Positions 1 to 8,027 of a DNA stretch of 64,000 nt are shown here, piece by piece. How positions within the stretch are numbered: position 1 is the stretch's first letter; each line of letters begins with the position of its first letter. The DNA is from Marinobacterium weihaiense (lineage in GTDB: Bacteria > Pseudomonadota > Gammaproteobacteria > Pseudomonadales > Balneatricaceae): contig NZ_JAHQZT010000006.1 in assembly GCF_019061305.1 (NCBI RefSeq), positions 124,001 to 188,000 of the forward strand, written 5' to 3'. The notes beneath the pieces were generated by a model, which saw nothing but the letters and a program-made list of their open reading frames with translations, did not search any database and was not told the origin of the DNA. Position numbers and translations under genes: made by a program.

Positions 1-664
1 GCTTGGTGGGCTGGTCAAAGTAGATCATCACATTGCGAATGAACACCAGATCAAAGCGACCAATGGCCGGCAGACTGGCGGTCAGATTGATTTGGCGAAA
101 CTCGATGCCCCGCTTGAGGCGCCGGTCGATGGCAAAGTTGCCCGCTTGGGCACCAATGCCCTGCAGACAGTAGCGCTTGAGCAGGCGCTCGGGAATGGAC
201 CGGTTATCAACCTCGGGGTAGATGCCACGACGTGCCTGCTGCAGCATGCGACTGCTGATATCCGAGCCCAGCACTGACCAGCGGCCGGTCCCCAGCACAT
301 CATCCAACACCATGGCCAGGGTGTAGACCTCTTCACCGGACGAGGATGCCGCACACCAGACCCGACAATGTTCGGGATTTTGACGCCGTACCAGGTCCGC
401 CAGAAAGGTGAAGTGGGCCGGCTCACGAAAGAAGTGGGTCTCGTTGGTCGTCAGGTGATCAATCATCACCTGCAGCTCGTCCGGGTGCTCAGTCCCCGTG
501 ACCAGCTTGTAGTACTGGCCGAAGCTGTGCAGCCCGTAATACTGGAGGCGACGATTGAGCCGGGTGGCCAGCATCACCTTCTTGCGCTCACTGAGATGAA
601 TGCCCGCGTGCGCGTACAACAGGCGGGCAAACTTGCCGAACTCGGCATCGTTGATCGCGGTCAT
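1..664 (-). CDS. cheR: CheR-type chemoreceptor glutamate methyltransferase, C-terminus cut by window edge
   Basis: Reading the minus strand from an ATG at 664-662 gives an open frame to the window edge (about 221 residues seen). It would transfer methyl groups from SAM to glutamates of chemoreceptors in the cytoplasm. The N-terminal helical domain is followed by the CheR hallmark TTNETHFFRE (about residues 72-81) and the SAM-binding segment VWCAASSSGEEVYTLAM (about 103-119). Further on come GSDIS and the motif FDLVFIRNVMIYFD near the edge. The start overlaps the stop of the upstream cheW as ATGA, so the two are translationally coupled. It is the last visible gene of the chemotaxis operon; cheD/cheB would be expected beyond the edge by comparison with Pseudomonas cluster 2, but this is not visible. 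Confidence 0.93.
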   Translation of the reverse strand, partial: MTAINDAEFGKFARLLYAHAGIHLSERKKVMLATRLNRRLQYYGLHSFGQYYKLVTGTEHPDELQVMIDHLTTNETHFFREPAHFTFLADLVRRQNPEHCRVWCAASSSGEEVYTLAMVLDDVLGTGRWSVLGSDISSRMLQQARRGIYPEVDNRSIPERLLKRYCLQGIGAQAGNFAIDRRLKRGIEFRQINLTASLPAIGRFDLVFIRNVMIYFDQPTK

Positions 665-1188
665 TCAGCCGGCATCCGCTCCGAAGACCGGTCGTCATCG
701 CCCAGGTGCACAGACAGCTCACTGACACTCAGCACCCGTGCCAGGTCCAGCAACACAATGAAACGACCATCCAGCTGCGCCATGTGGCGGATAAACGACT
801 GCCGAATGCCGGCGCCGAACTCGGGGGCGGGCTGAAACTGGTCCGCTTGTATCTCGACGATTTCATTGACCTCCTGGGCCAGCATCCCCATCACCTGCCA
901 CTCGCCCTCGACCTCAATCTGCACCACCAAAATCACGGTACGCCGGTCCAGCTCGGTTGGAGTCTCGTGAAAGCGCTGCGCCAGGTCGATGACCGGCGCC
1001 ACGTTGCCGCGCAGGTTCATCACCCCGCGCACGGCCGCCAACGCCATGGGCACACGCGTCATCTGTGTGACTTCGATGATCTCCTTGATATCGAGAATAT
1101 TCACGGCGTACCGTTCGCCCAGCACCTGAAAAGTCAGGTACTGGTCGCTGCCGGTGGCCTCGGCGACCACCTGTTCCGTGTTAGCCAT
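661..1188 (-). CDS. cheW: CheW-like coupling protein (second cheW of the operon)
   Basis: A 175-residue single CheW domain (SH3-like) adaptor that couples chemoreceptors to CheA. Typical signatures are YLTFQVLGERYAVNILDIKEII near the N-terminus, VPMALAAVRGVMNLRGNVAPVIDL in the middle, and IRHMAQLDGRFIVLLDL near the end. The reading frame is open further upstream into the preceding mcp, but the ATG at 1188 is preceded by GAGGTGGTGGCG, a good ribosome site, so I place the start there, 10 bp after the mcp stop. It is clearly diverged from the other CheW at 3173-3709, suggesting the two adaptors serve different receptors or array positions. Confidence 0.93.
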   Translation of the reverse strand: MANTEQVVAEATGSDQYLTFQVLGERYAVNILDIKEIIEVTQMTRVPMALAAVRGVMNLRGNVAPVIDLAQRFHETPTELDRRTVILVVQIEVEGEWQVMGMLAQEVNEIVEIQADQFQPAPEFGAGIRQSFIRHMAQLDGRFIVLLDLARVLSVSELSVHLGDDDRSSERMPAE

Positions 1189-1198
1189 CGCCACCACC

Positions 1199-3145
1199 TC
1201 AGTAACGCTTGAACTCGCCGTCGCTGTAGTCGTCTTCATCGGCGGCACTGTCCTGCTGCGCCCGGTAACCGGACTGAGGCTTGTGCGCCGGTGCGCGGGA
1301 GCGCTTCTGCGAGCCACCATCCAGCTGGAAGAAGGCCACCGCATCCAGCAGAGCCTCCGCCTGGCTGCTCAGCTCTTCAGCCGTTGCCGCCAGCTCTTCA
1401 GAAGACGACGCATTCTGCTGCGTGACGCTGTCCAGCTGCGACATCGCACTGTTGATCTGGTCGATACCGGCGGCCTGCTCCTCGGAAGATGCCGTAATTT
1501 CCTGGACCAGGTCAGCGGTTTTCTGAATGCTCGGCACCATCTGCTGCAGCAGCTTGCCGGCATCTTCAGCGATGGACACGCTGTTGGTAGCCAGCTCATT
1601 GATTTCCTGGGCTGTCACACGGCTGTTCTCGGCCAGCTTACGCACTTCGGCAGCGACCACAGTGAACCCCTTGCCGTGCTCACCGGCACGGGCGGCTTCA
1701 ATCGCAGCGTTCAGAGACAGCAGGTTGGTCTTGTAGGCGATGTCCTCAATCAGGCCGATCTTGTTGGCAATCTCCTTCATGGCCACCACTGTGCGCTGCA
1801 CGGCTTCACCACCACGCTCGGCTTCACCGGAGGCCTGGGTGGCCATCTGGTCGGTAACACGGGCATTTTCGGTGTTTTGCTGAACCGATGCATGCAGCTG
1901 CTCGACGGAGGATGTAGTCTCCTCGACACTGGCGGCCTGCTCGGTGGCCGCCTGGCTGATGGACTGCGCCGAGGCGTTCAGCTCGTTGGAGGCACTGGCC
2001 AGGCTGTCGGCCCCACCGCGCACCTGCTCAATGGTGTTGGTCAGGTTGTCCACCATGTGGATCATGGCCCGGTACACGCCGGTTGCCTGATCACGATTCT
2101 TGAACTCGATCTGCAGGTCACCTTCGGCAATACGACTGGCGATGACTTCCATGTCGGCCGGCTCACCACCCAGCGGGCGCTTGATAATCCGTACCAGGAA
2201 CCAGGACAGGAAGATGCCCACGACCACGGCGATTACGGAGATCCAGATGACCAACTGCACGGTACGGCTATTCTCGGCATCCAGACGCTGCCCCAGGGTA
2301 CCCTGGTCAGCAATCACCGACAGCTTCACCTCTTCAGTGGCGTTGGCAATCACCGGGCCGATGCGGTGCATTTCATCCAGTGCGGTATCACGCTGCCGTG
2401 ACGCCAGGTCCATACCATCCAGTGCCTCGGCATAAGCCTCCATGGCCACGCGGAAGTCGCGCAGCTCGGCACGCTGACGCGAATCCAGCGGCTGTCGTTC
2501 CAGGTCGCTCAGGTGCGAAGCAACGTTTTCGTCCAGCTCGCGGTGAGCACGCTCGGCTTCTACACGTTCACCGGTATTAATGAACTTGAGGGCCGATAGA
2601 CGCGCCAGCAGCAGCGACTCCTGCACGCGACCGCCCAGGTAGACGGCGCGGGTATTGCCTTGCTGTTCAGCCTGCTCGATGAACTCGGTCATCAGCTGAC
2701 GCATTTTCAAACCCTGTACATTGAACACCTCATCCAGCAGCTGGCCGCGCTTCTTCACGCTGCGCTCAACATCCTCGAAGGCTTCTTCGTAAGCATCGAT
2801 TTCCTGCGCAATCAGGGTGATCTTGGCCGCGCGCTCAGGCTTCTGAATCTCGCGTCTGGCGTCTTCCGTCAGCTCCTTAAGCAGCGCAAAGCGTTCATCA
2901 AAGGTTTCCAGGGACTCTTCGGAAAAGTCTACCAGGTAACGATTGGCTTCCATCTCCACCATCAACATGTTGGCTTGCACCCGACCGGCCAAGTTGGCAT
3001 CGCGGGCCAGATCACGGTACTCGCCAAAGCCGCCAACGGCACTGCTCAGCCCCAGATAGGCAGTGATGGAGACGATCAGCAGCAGCACCAGCACGGCGGC
3101 ATAGCCAATGCTGATCTGCATGCTCAGTTTCAGTTTATTGAACAT
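1199..3145 (-). CDS. Methyl-accepting chemotaxis protein, helical periplasmic sensor, C-terminal CheR-docking tail
   Basis: A 648-residue inner-membrane chemoreceptor. TM1 lies at about residues 10-30. A roughly 255-residue all-helical periplasmic region follows that fits the HBM (helical bimodular) sensor class. TM2 is at about 282-305, then a HAMP linker ([11 protein letters not shown]...RIAEGDLQ) and the signalling domain with the hairpin tip [24 protein letters not shown]. After the coiled coil there is a flexible, charged linker of about 45 residues ending in E-F-K-R-Y. That fits the aromatic-x-x-aromatic C-terminal pentapeptide used by some receptors to tether CheR. The gene sits between two cheW genes and upstream of cheR. 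The ligand is not predictable from sequence. Confidence 0.93.
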   Translation of the reverse strand: MFNKLKLSMQISIGYAAVLVLLLIVSITAYLGLSSAVGGFGEYRDLARDANLAGRVQANMLMVEMEANRYLVDFSEESLETFDERFALLKELTEDARREIQKPERAAKITLIAQEIDAYEEAFEDVERSVKKRGQLLDEVFNVQGLKMRQLMTEFIEQAEQQGNTRAVYLGGRVQESLLLARLSALKFINTGERVEAERAHRELDENVASHLSDLERQPLDSRQRAELRDFRVAMEAYAEALDGMDLASRQRDTALDEMHRIGPVIANATEEVKLSVIADQGTLGQRLDAENSRTVQLVIWISVIAVVVGIFLSWFLVRIIKRPLGGEPADMEVIASRIAEGDLQIEFKNRDQATGVYRAMIHMVDNLTNTIEQVRGGADSLASASNELNASAQSISQAATEQAASVEETTSSVEQLHASVQQNTENARVTDQMATQASGEAERGGEAVQRTVVAMKEIANKIGLIEDIAYKTNLLSLNAAIEAARAGEHGKGFTVVAAEVRKLAENSRVTAQEINELATNSVSIAEDAGKLLQQMVPSIQKTADLVQEITASSEEQAAGIDQINSAMSQLDSVTQQNASSSEELAATAEELSSQAEALLDAVAFFQLDGGSQKRSRAPAHKPQSGYRAQQDSAADEDDYSDGEFKRY

Positions 3146-3172
3146 AGTCTTGCCCTGTTTCCTGAGGTTGTC

Positions 3173-3709
3173 TCAATGATTGGAGTGTGCCGCCTGAGGC
3201 ACGCTGTCTGAAAGTTGCTCGGCGATGGCGCCGGCCTGCTCAATTTCGTGCTGCTCCAGTATTCGTGATACATCCAGCAGAATGATGAACAGCTGATCCA
3301 CCTGTGCCATGGCCTGAATGAACCGAGTATCAGCCTGATCACCGAAAGAGGGCGGCGGCTTCACATGATCGTCCGTGATATCGATGATTTCACGCACTTC
3401 ATCGACCAGAAGCCCCAGTATCTGCTGTACGTCATTCCGCTCGATGCTCACCAGCACCACACAGCTGCGCTTGGTCAAATCACTGAGGCCATTGCCCAGC
3501 TTGGCAGTCAAATCGATGACCGGCACGACACCGCCCCGCAGGTTGATGACGCCGCGAATGAAATCGGGGGTCTTGGGGACCCGCGTCAGCGCGCTGATCT
3601 CGATGATTTCGTTGACCTGCATGATGTCGACCGCAAACAGTTCATCCCCCGATACAAAGGTCAGAAACTGACCGCCATGAAGCGCATGTTGCACGGTTTT
3701 GTCTGTCAT
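3173..3709 (-). CDS. cheW: CheW-like coupling protein (first cheW of the operon)
   Basis: A 178-residue CheW-domain protein lying 13 bp downstream of cheA and 27 bp upstream of the mcp. It would bridge CheA and receptors in the signalling array. Signatures: FLTFVSGDELFAVDIMQVNEII, LTRVPKTPDFIRGVINLRGGVVPVIDL split over the middle, and FIQAMAQVDQLFIILLDVSRIL. There is a short charged C-terminal tail (HEIEQAGAIAEQ...) not needed for the fold. The ATG start at 3709 is the first in frame. Confidence 0.94.
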   Translation of the reverse strand: MTDKTVQHALHGGQFLTFVSGDELFAVDIMQVNEIIEISALTRVPKTPDFIRGVINLRGGVVPVIDLTAKLGNGLSDLTKRSCVVLVSIERNDVQQILGLLVDEVREIIDITDDHVKPPPSFGDQADTRFIQAMAQVDQLFIILLDVSRILEQHEIEQAGAIAEQLSDSVPQAAHSNH

Positions 3710-3722
3710 CCATTTTCCCCCG

Positions 3723-5873
3723 TCAGTGCAGCTGCATCTGTGCCGTGGCGGCTTGGATCAGCCCCTGCACGTCCAGAATCAACGCCACTTCACCGCTGCC
3801 CAGCACGGTTGAGCCACTGATGCCCCTGAAACCGCTGAAAATGCGCCCCAACGGCTTGATCACCGTTTGCAACTCGCCATGTAGGGTGTCCACCACAAAA
3901 CCGGCCTTATGATGACCGATGCGCACGATCACCAGGCTTTCACGGCGGTGATCGTCATGGCAGTGCGGTATCTGCAGAAATTCCGCCAGACTCAGATAAG
4001 GCATCACCTCGCCGCGCAGGTTGACGTAGCGGCGATCTTCATCCACTTGCCAGGCCGTCGCTTCCATCTCCACACACTCTTCTACCATGGACAGCGGAAT
4101 GATATAGCGCTCGCCCCGGGCGCTTACCATGAAGCCGTCGATAATCGCCAGCGTCAGTGGCAAATGAATGGTCACGGTGGTTCCTGTACCCGGTTCGCTG
4201 TCGATATCAATGATGCCGCGCAGCGCATCGATGTTGCGTCGCACCACATCCATGCCGACACCGCGGCCGGACAGGTTGCTGGCCTTGTCCTTGGTGCTCA
4301 GCCCCGGGGCAAAGATCAACTGGTAGATTTCCTTGTCCGTCAGTACCTGGTCCGGTTTCACCAGGCCGATGGCTTCGGCCTTGGCCCGAATCCGAGTGGC
4401 GTCCAGGCCCGCTCCGTCATCCCGAATCTGGATGACGATATGGCCCGAATCATGATAGGCGTTCAAGCTGAGGGTACCCTTGGCTGGCTTGCCTGCACGC
4501 AAGCGCTCCTGAGGCATCTCGATGCCATGGTCGAGCGAATTGCGCACCAGGTGCGTGAGCGGGTCGGTGATCTTTTCGACCACCGTTTTGTCCAGTTCTG
4601 TGTCCCCGCCGGTAATCACTAGCTCAATCTCTTTCTCCATATCCCGGCTAACATCTCGCACCACACGGCGAAAGCGGGAAAAGGTATCACCGATCTGCAC
4701 CATGCGAAGCTGCAGTGCATTGTCCCGAATCTCTTCAACCAGATGTTCGCTAGCAGCCACCAGCTCGCTCAGCTCGCCCAGTCCCTGCTCTTCCACGCGC
4801 AGCTTGACCGCGGCATTGGAGATAACCAGCTCACCGACCAGATTGATCAAGCGCCCCAGTTTGGCCGAATCCACACGAATCAGGCTGGCTTCATGACTGG
4901 CCTTCTGCTTGGCCTTTTGCTGCTTGTCCAGCGCCTTATCGACCAGCTCGCGGCTGACTGCCTTCTGCTCGACCAGAATATGACCCACCGGCAGCACCGG
5001 TGCTTCGGCTTCTGCCGTCGCCTGCTCAGTTTGCTGCTGCAGAGACCCCGTCAGTTCATGTTCGGTAATGGCCCCAACTGCCAGCAGCATTTCGCCCAGG
5101 CGCTGGGTATGATCGTCCGGCAGTTCGTCCATCATCTGCTCAAAGGCACATTCGATCTCGGCCGGCGGCAGTATGCGAATGTCACAGTCGTCCTCGGCAA
5201 ACTCGAACACTGCCTGGATCTCTTGCTTGCTGGCATCACTGTGGAAGATGATGTCAAAGCCCAGGTAGCAGGATTCGGGATCGAACGCGTCGCTGCCCGG
5301 CAGCTGGTCATGGTGCAGGATCAGATCAACCACGTCCCCCAGGTTGCCCAGGTAGCGGATGAATGACACCGGGTCGATTCCGTTACGCAGCGCATCGGGG
5401 TGGAACTTCAAGGTTATCAGCCAATGAGGCGGGCCGACCGGCTCCTGCTCCACCACGCCTTCCTGCGCTGCGTCAGCTGCTACAGCCGGCGCCTGCACCT
5501 GGCCTGTCAACTGCTCCAGCAGCGTATAGCCATCGGCCAACAGCGTCGCTTCAATCTCGCCGACACCGGTTATCTGCTCGACCAATGCTGCCGTGTGATC
5601 CTTACACTGCAGCAGCAGCCCGGCAAGCTCGTCATCCAACGCCCGGCCGCCGCTGCGCACCTGGTCCAGCACGGTTTCGACCGGGTGGGTGAAGTCAACG
5701 ACAGGGTCAAATCCAAAAATACCGGCCGCGCCCTTGATAGTATGCATGGCACGAAACAGGCTGTTGATCTGCTCTTCGTCACCCGGCTCATCTTCCAGGG
5801 CCAGCAGCGCGTCTTCCATTTGCGTCAGCAGTTCTTCCGATTCCTGGATGAACGTCTGGGTCAGGTCATCCAT
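3723..5873 (-). CDS. cheA: Chemotaxis histidine kinase CheA
   Basis: A 716-residue class II histidine kinase that phosphorylates the neighbouring CheY. The P1/HPt domain is at residues 1-110, with phospho-acceptor His44 in RAMHTIKGAAGIFGF. A central region (about 150-260) contains WLITLKFHPDALRNG...GFDIIFHSD and is likely the CheY/CheB-binding part. The P3 dimerisation helices are about 330-400 (LINLVGELVISNAAVKLR). The ATPase domain has the N box HLVRNSLDHGIEMP, the G1 box IRDDGAGLD and the G2 box GRGVGMDVVRRNI. The C-terminal P5 CheW-like domain begins at about 585. Its start overlaps the end of the STAS gene by 8 bp (ATGGATGA), implying coupled translation. Confidence 0.96.
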   Translation of the reverse strand: MDDLTQTFIQESEELLTQMEDALLALEDEPGDEEQINSLFRAMHTIKGAAGIFGFDPVVDFTHPVETVLDQVRSGGRALDDELAGLLLQCKDHTAALVEQITGVGEIEATLLADGYTLLEQLTGQVQAPAVAADAAQEGVVEQEPVGPPHWLITLKFHPDALRNGIDPVSFIRYLGNLGDVVDLILHHDQLPGSDAFDPESCYLGFDIIFHSDASKQEIQAVFEFAEDDCDIRILPPAEIECAFEQMMDELPDDHTQRLGEMLLAVGAITEHELTGSLQQQTEQATAEAEAPVLPVGHILVEQKAVSRELVDKALDKQQKAKQKASHEASLIRVDSAKLGRLINLVGELVISNAAVKLRVEEQGLGELSELVAASEHLVEEIRDNALQLRMVQIGDTFSRFRRVVRDVSRDMEKEIELVITGGDTELDKTVVEKITDPLTHLVRNSLDHGIEMPQERLRAGKPAKGTLSLNAYHDSGHIVIQIRDDGAGLDATRIRAKAEAIGLVKPDQVLTDKEIYQLIFAPGLSTKDKASNLSGRGVGMDVVRRNIDALRGIIDIDSEPGTGTTVTIHLPLTLAIIDGFMVSARGERYIIPLSMVEECVEMEATAWQVDEDRRYVNLRGEVMPYLSLAEFLQIPHCHDDHRRESLVIVRIGHHKAGFVVDTLHGELQTVIKPLGRIFSGFRGISGSTVLGSGEVALILDVQGLIQAATAQMQLH

Positions 5874-6186
5874 CGGTTTCTGCCTCCTCGGCCGGCATCA
5901 GTACACTGCGCAGGCGCAACAGTTGCAGCAGGTCTTCCACACAGGGCGCCGGTGCCGTCAGCACGAAGCGATTATGCAACCGATCCGACGCCTGCTTGAG
6001 TGCCAGCAGCAGTTGAATGCCGGCGCTATCCATCTCGCTGACGGCGGACAGATTCATGTCGACGGCCTTGACCTGCGCCAGCAGCGGCTGCAGCTGCTCC
6101 CACTGCAAGGCGGCCGTGTAGATCGTCATTTCGTCCTGCACGTCGACAAACGCCGTGCCCTGCTCCTGCCTGATCTCAAGTCCCAT
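5866..6186 (-). CDS. STAS-domain protein (anti-sigma-antagonist-like) in the chemotaxis operon
   Basis: A 106-residue single STAS domain. It has the usual beginning (GTAFVDVQDEMTIYTAALQWEQL) and the loop that carries the phosphorylatable Ser in SpoIIAA-type proteins (VSEMDSAGIQLLLALKQ). The family includes anti-anti-sigma factors; inside che operons the role of such proteins is not settled. The frame is open to 6279 into cheY, but the ATG at 6186 is preceded by GAGGCGAG, so I start there. It lies 29 bp after cheY and overlaps cheA by 8 bp. The DSAG serine is present, so regulation by a phosphorelay is possible. Confidence 0.85.
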   Translation of the reverse strand: MGLEIRQEQGTAFVDVQDEMTIYTAALQWEQLQPLLAQVKAVDMNLSAVSEMDSAGIQLLLALKQASDRLHNRFVLTAPAPCVEDLLQLLRLRSVLMPAEEAETDG

Positions 6187-6215
6187 ACTCGCCTCGCCCC
6201 CCGTCATCATCAAGC

Positions 6216-6581
6216 TTACATGATCAATTTGGCGACCGCATCCAGCATCTGCGGCGGCTGGAACGGCTTCACGACCCATGCCTTGGCCCCGGCCGCCTTG
6301 CCTTCAGCCATTTTGTCCTTGCCGGCCTCGGTGGTCAGCATGATCACCGGGGTGAACTTGTAGCGCGGGTTCTGCTTGAGTTCCTTGACGAAGGTGATGC
6401 CATCCATGTTGGGCATGTTCACATCGCTGATCACCAGGTGAATCTTGTCCCCGGTCAGTTTGGCCAGGGCGTCACGGCCGTCACAGGCTTCGATCACCTT
6501 GTATCCGGCCCCTTTCAGGGCGATTGCAACCACTTGGCGAATGGAGGCTGAGTCGTCCACTACCATGATTGTTTTATCCAT
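6216..6581 (-). CDS. cheY: Chemotaxis response regulator CheY
   Basis: A 121-residue stand-alone receiver domain. The acidic pair is in MVVDDSASIR (Asp9/Asp10), the phospho-acceptor is Asp53 in LVISDVNMPNMDGI, the switch Thr lies in VIMLTTEAG and the conserved Lys in VVKPFQPPQ. There is no output domain, so it should act by protein contact after phosphorylation by CheA. It stands between the upstream MCP gene and the STAS gene in one run of closely spaced minus-strand genes. No cheZ phosphatase gene is visible. Confidence 0.94.
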   Translation of the reverse strand: MDKTIMVVDDSASIRQVVAIALKGAGYKVIEACDGRDALAKLTGDKIHLVISDVNMPNMDGITFVKELKQNPRYKFTPVIMLTTEAGKDKMAEGKAAGAKAWVVKPFQPPQMLDAVAKLIM

Positions 6582-6606
6582 CTGTGTTCTACCTGGTCAA
6601 CGGGGT

Positions 6607-7794
6607 TCAAAAAAAGCTGATGGAGCCGGCATCCGCCGTCTCTTCATTATCGGAATTCTGCTGTGTCGGCGCATGCTGGCGATGCTGCTCAACCGTGGTA
6701 TAGCGGGTTTTCATGTCCTGCAGCAGCGCCTCAATGTTCATGGACAGTTCGCGCTCGCCACTGCGGTAACGGGACTCATCGGCTTCCAGCATATCGGTCA
6801 ACTGTGACATGCTGCCGGACACCTGTTCCAGAATCTGGCTGACACGGTCCTGGAACTGCAGCTCTACCAGCACCTGTTCGATCTGACCGCTGACTTCCAT
6901 ATTGGTCGCCAACAGTTGTTCGCCTTCCGCAATCAGCTTGTCGGCACGCTCTTCAAGGTGCTGCACCACCTCGTTAATGAACTGCTCGCCCTCGTCCAGC
7001 GTCTGATCTTCCTGCTCGCGGGTATCGCCGGCACTGCTGGTAATCGCATGCATGGCCTCCTTGACCATGGCGATCTTCCCGGCGATGTGGCGTCCGGTTT
7101 CGCCCGACTGTGTCGACAGTTCACGCACTTCCTGGGCTACAACAGCAAAGCCACGGCCGGCATCTCCGGCACGAGCGGCTTCAATGGCCGCATTCAGCGC
7201 CAGCATGTTGGTCTGCTCGGCAATGGACGCAACAGAACCTGCCATCTGGTCAAGGTCGGCCGCGAAGCTTTCGAGCTGGCCAATACGGTCAAAGAGGAGG
7301 TCGGTGGTGGCGTCGAAACTCTTCATCTTATCGAACAGCTGCTGCAGGCGCGCCTTGTCCGTAGTCAGCGTATCCAGATGGCCGCTGTCACCCGCACTGT
7401 CCGACGAGGCGCGCGTCGCCGCAATCAGCTGTACCAGCTCGGCAAACCGGATGGAAAGCGCATTGATGGCTTCATTGCCCATGTCACGGCAGGAGTCGAC
7501 ATGACGCCCCCAAACCGGCACCACCTGCAGCCAGACCGACAGCAGCCGGTCCAGGTTGGTGTGGCAATGTTCGGCATACACGTGTTCACGTTCCAGGTGT
7601 GCCTGAAGCTCTTGATATTGAGCCTGCAATCGCCCCAGGCATCGCCATGCCAACCATGACAAGCCGCTGCCGAGCATCAACACTGGCAACAGTGCCCAAT
7701 AGGGAACCGACGCCGACACCATGATCAGCAGCACAGCAGATAAAACCGCAACCCCGAGGGGAGACAGGGCAAGCCATTGGTCAGAACGGAGCAT
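6607..7794 (-). CDS. Short methyl-accepting chemotaxis protein, first gene of the che operon
   Basis: A 395-residue receptor with two N-terminal membrane segments close together (about residues 11-30 and 32-50) and almost no periplasmic loop. It probably senses through the membrane or cytoplasmically. The signalling hairpin [37 protein letters not shown] is unmistakable, but the coiled coil after it is shorter than in the other MCPs here. The protein ends in an acidic tail ([15 protein letters not shown]) without an aromatic-x-x-aromatic docking motif. It is the first gene of the operon and diverges from gcvP, so the operon promoter should lie in 7795-8027. Confidence 0.88.
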   Translation of the reverse strand: MLRSDQWLALSPLGVAVLSAVLLIMVSASVPYWALLPVLMLGSGLSWLAWRCLGRLQAQYQELQAHLEREHVYAEHCHTNLDRLLSVWLQVVPVWGRHVDSCRDMGNEAINALSIRFAELVQLIAATRASSDSAGDSGHLDTLTTDKARLQQLFDKMKSFDATTDLLFDRIGQLESFAADLDQMAGSVASIAEQTNMLALNAAIEAARAGDAGRGFAVVAQEVRELSTQSGETGRHIAGKIAMVKEAMHAITSSAGDTREQEDQTLDEGEQFINEVVQHLEERADKLIAEGEQLLATNMEVSGQIEQVLVELQFQDRVSQILEQVSGSMSQLTDMLEADESRYRSGERELSMNIEALLQDMKTRYTTVEQHRQHAPTQQNSDNEETADAGSISFF

Positions 7795-8027
7795 TGGTGC
7801 TCTCCATGCAGGTAAAGTTTACAGTGTCGGCTATTATTCTAGTGGCTGCAGACAGGCATTCAAACACAACACATGTATCATGTTTACTGACACAAACCAA
7901 AAAAGTGTATAAAAGTACCAATAACTCGGCTGTCTAAGCCAGCAGGTTGCCACCAATCGCTGATCCGCATGCCGAATCATCTCTGCTACCATGGCGATAA
8001 TAACATGAACAACCGAGACCCTTCGCC
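7795..8027. promoter_or_regulatory. Divergent promoter region between the che operon and gcvP
   Basis: A 233-bp AT-richer gap between two divergent genes, so it must hold promoters for both. I see AT-rich stretches (for example the region 7855-7925) but no convincing pair of -35/-10 boxes. There is no glycine riboswitch architecture ahead of gcvP: the leader is short and lacks tandem aptamer-like helices. GCCATGA at the gcvP start has only a weak purine-rich site (GAGACCC). Confidence 0.45.

Noticed and set aside
82-426. A 114-codon minus-strand frame with Pro/Arg-rich translation
   Set aside because: It is a shadow of the CheR reading frame, whose real translation is recognised across the same bases.
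7795-8027. Glycine riboswitch ahead of gcvP
   Set aside because: The leader is short and I could not find the paired helices or conserved junctions of that aptamer.
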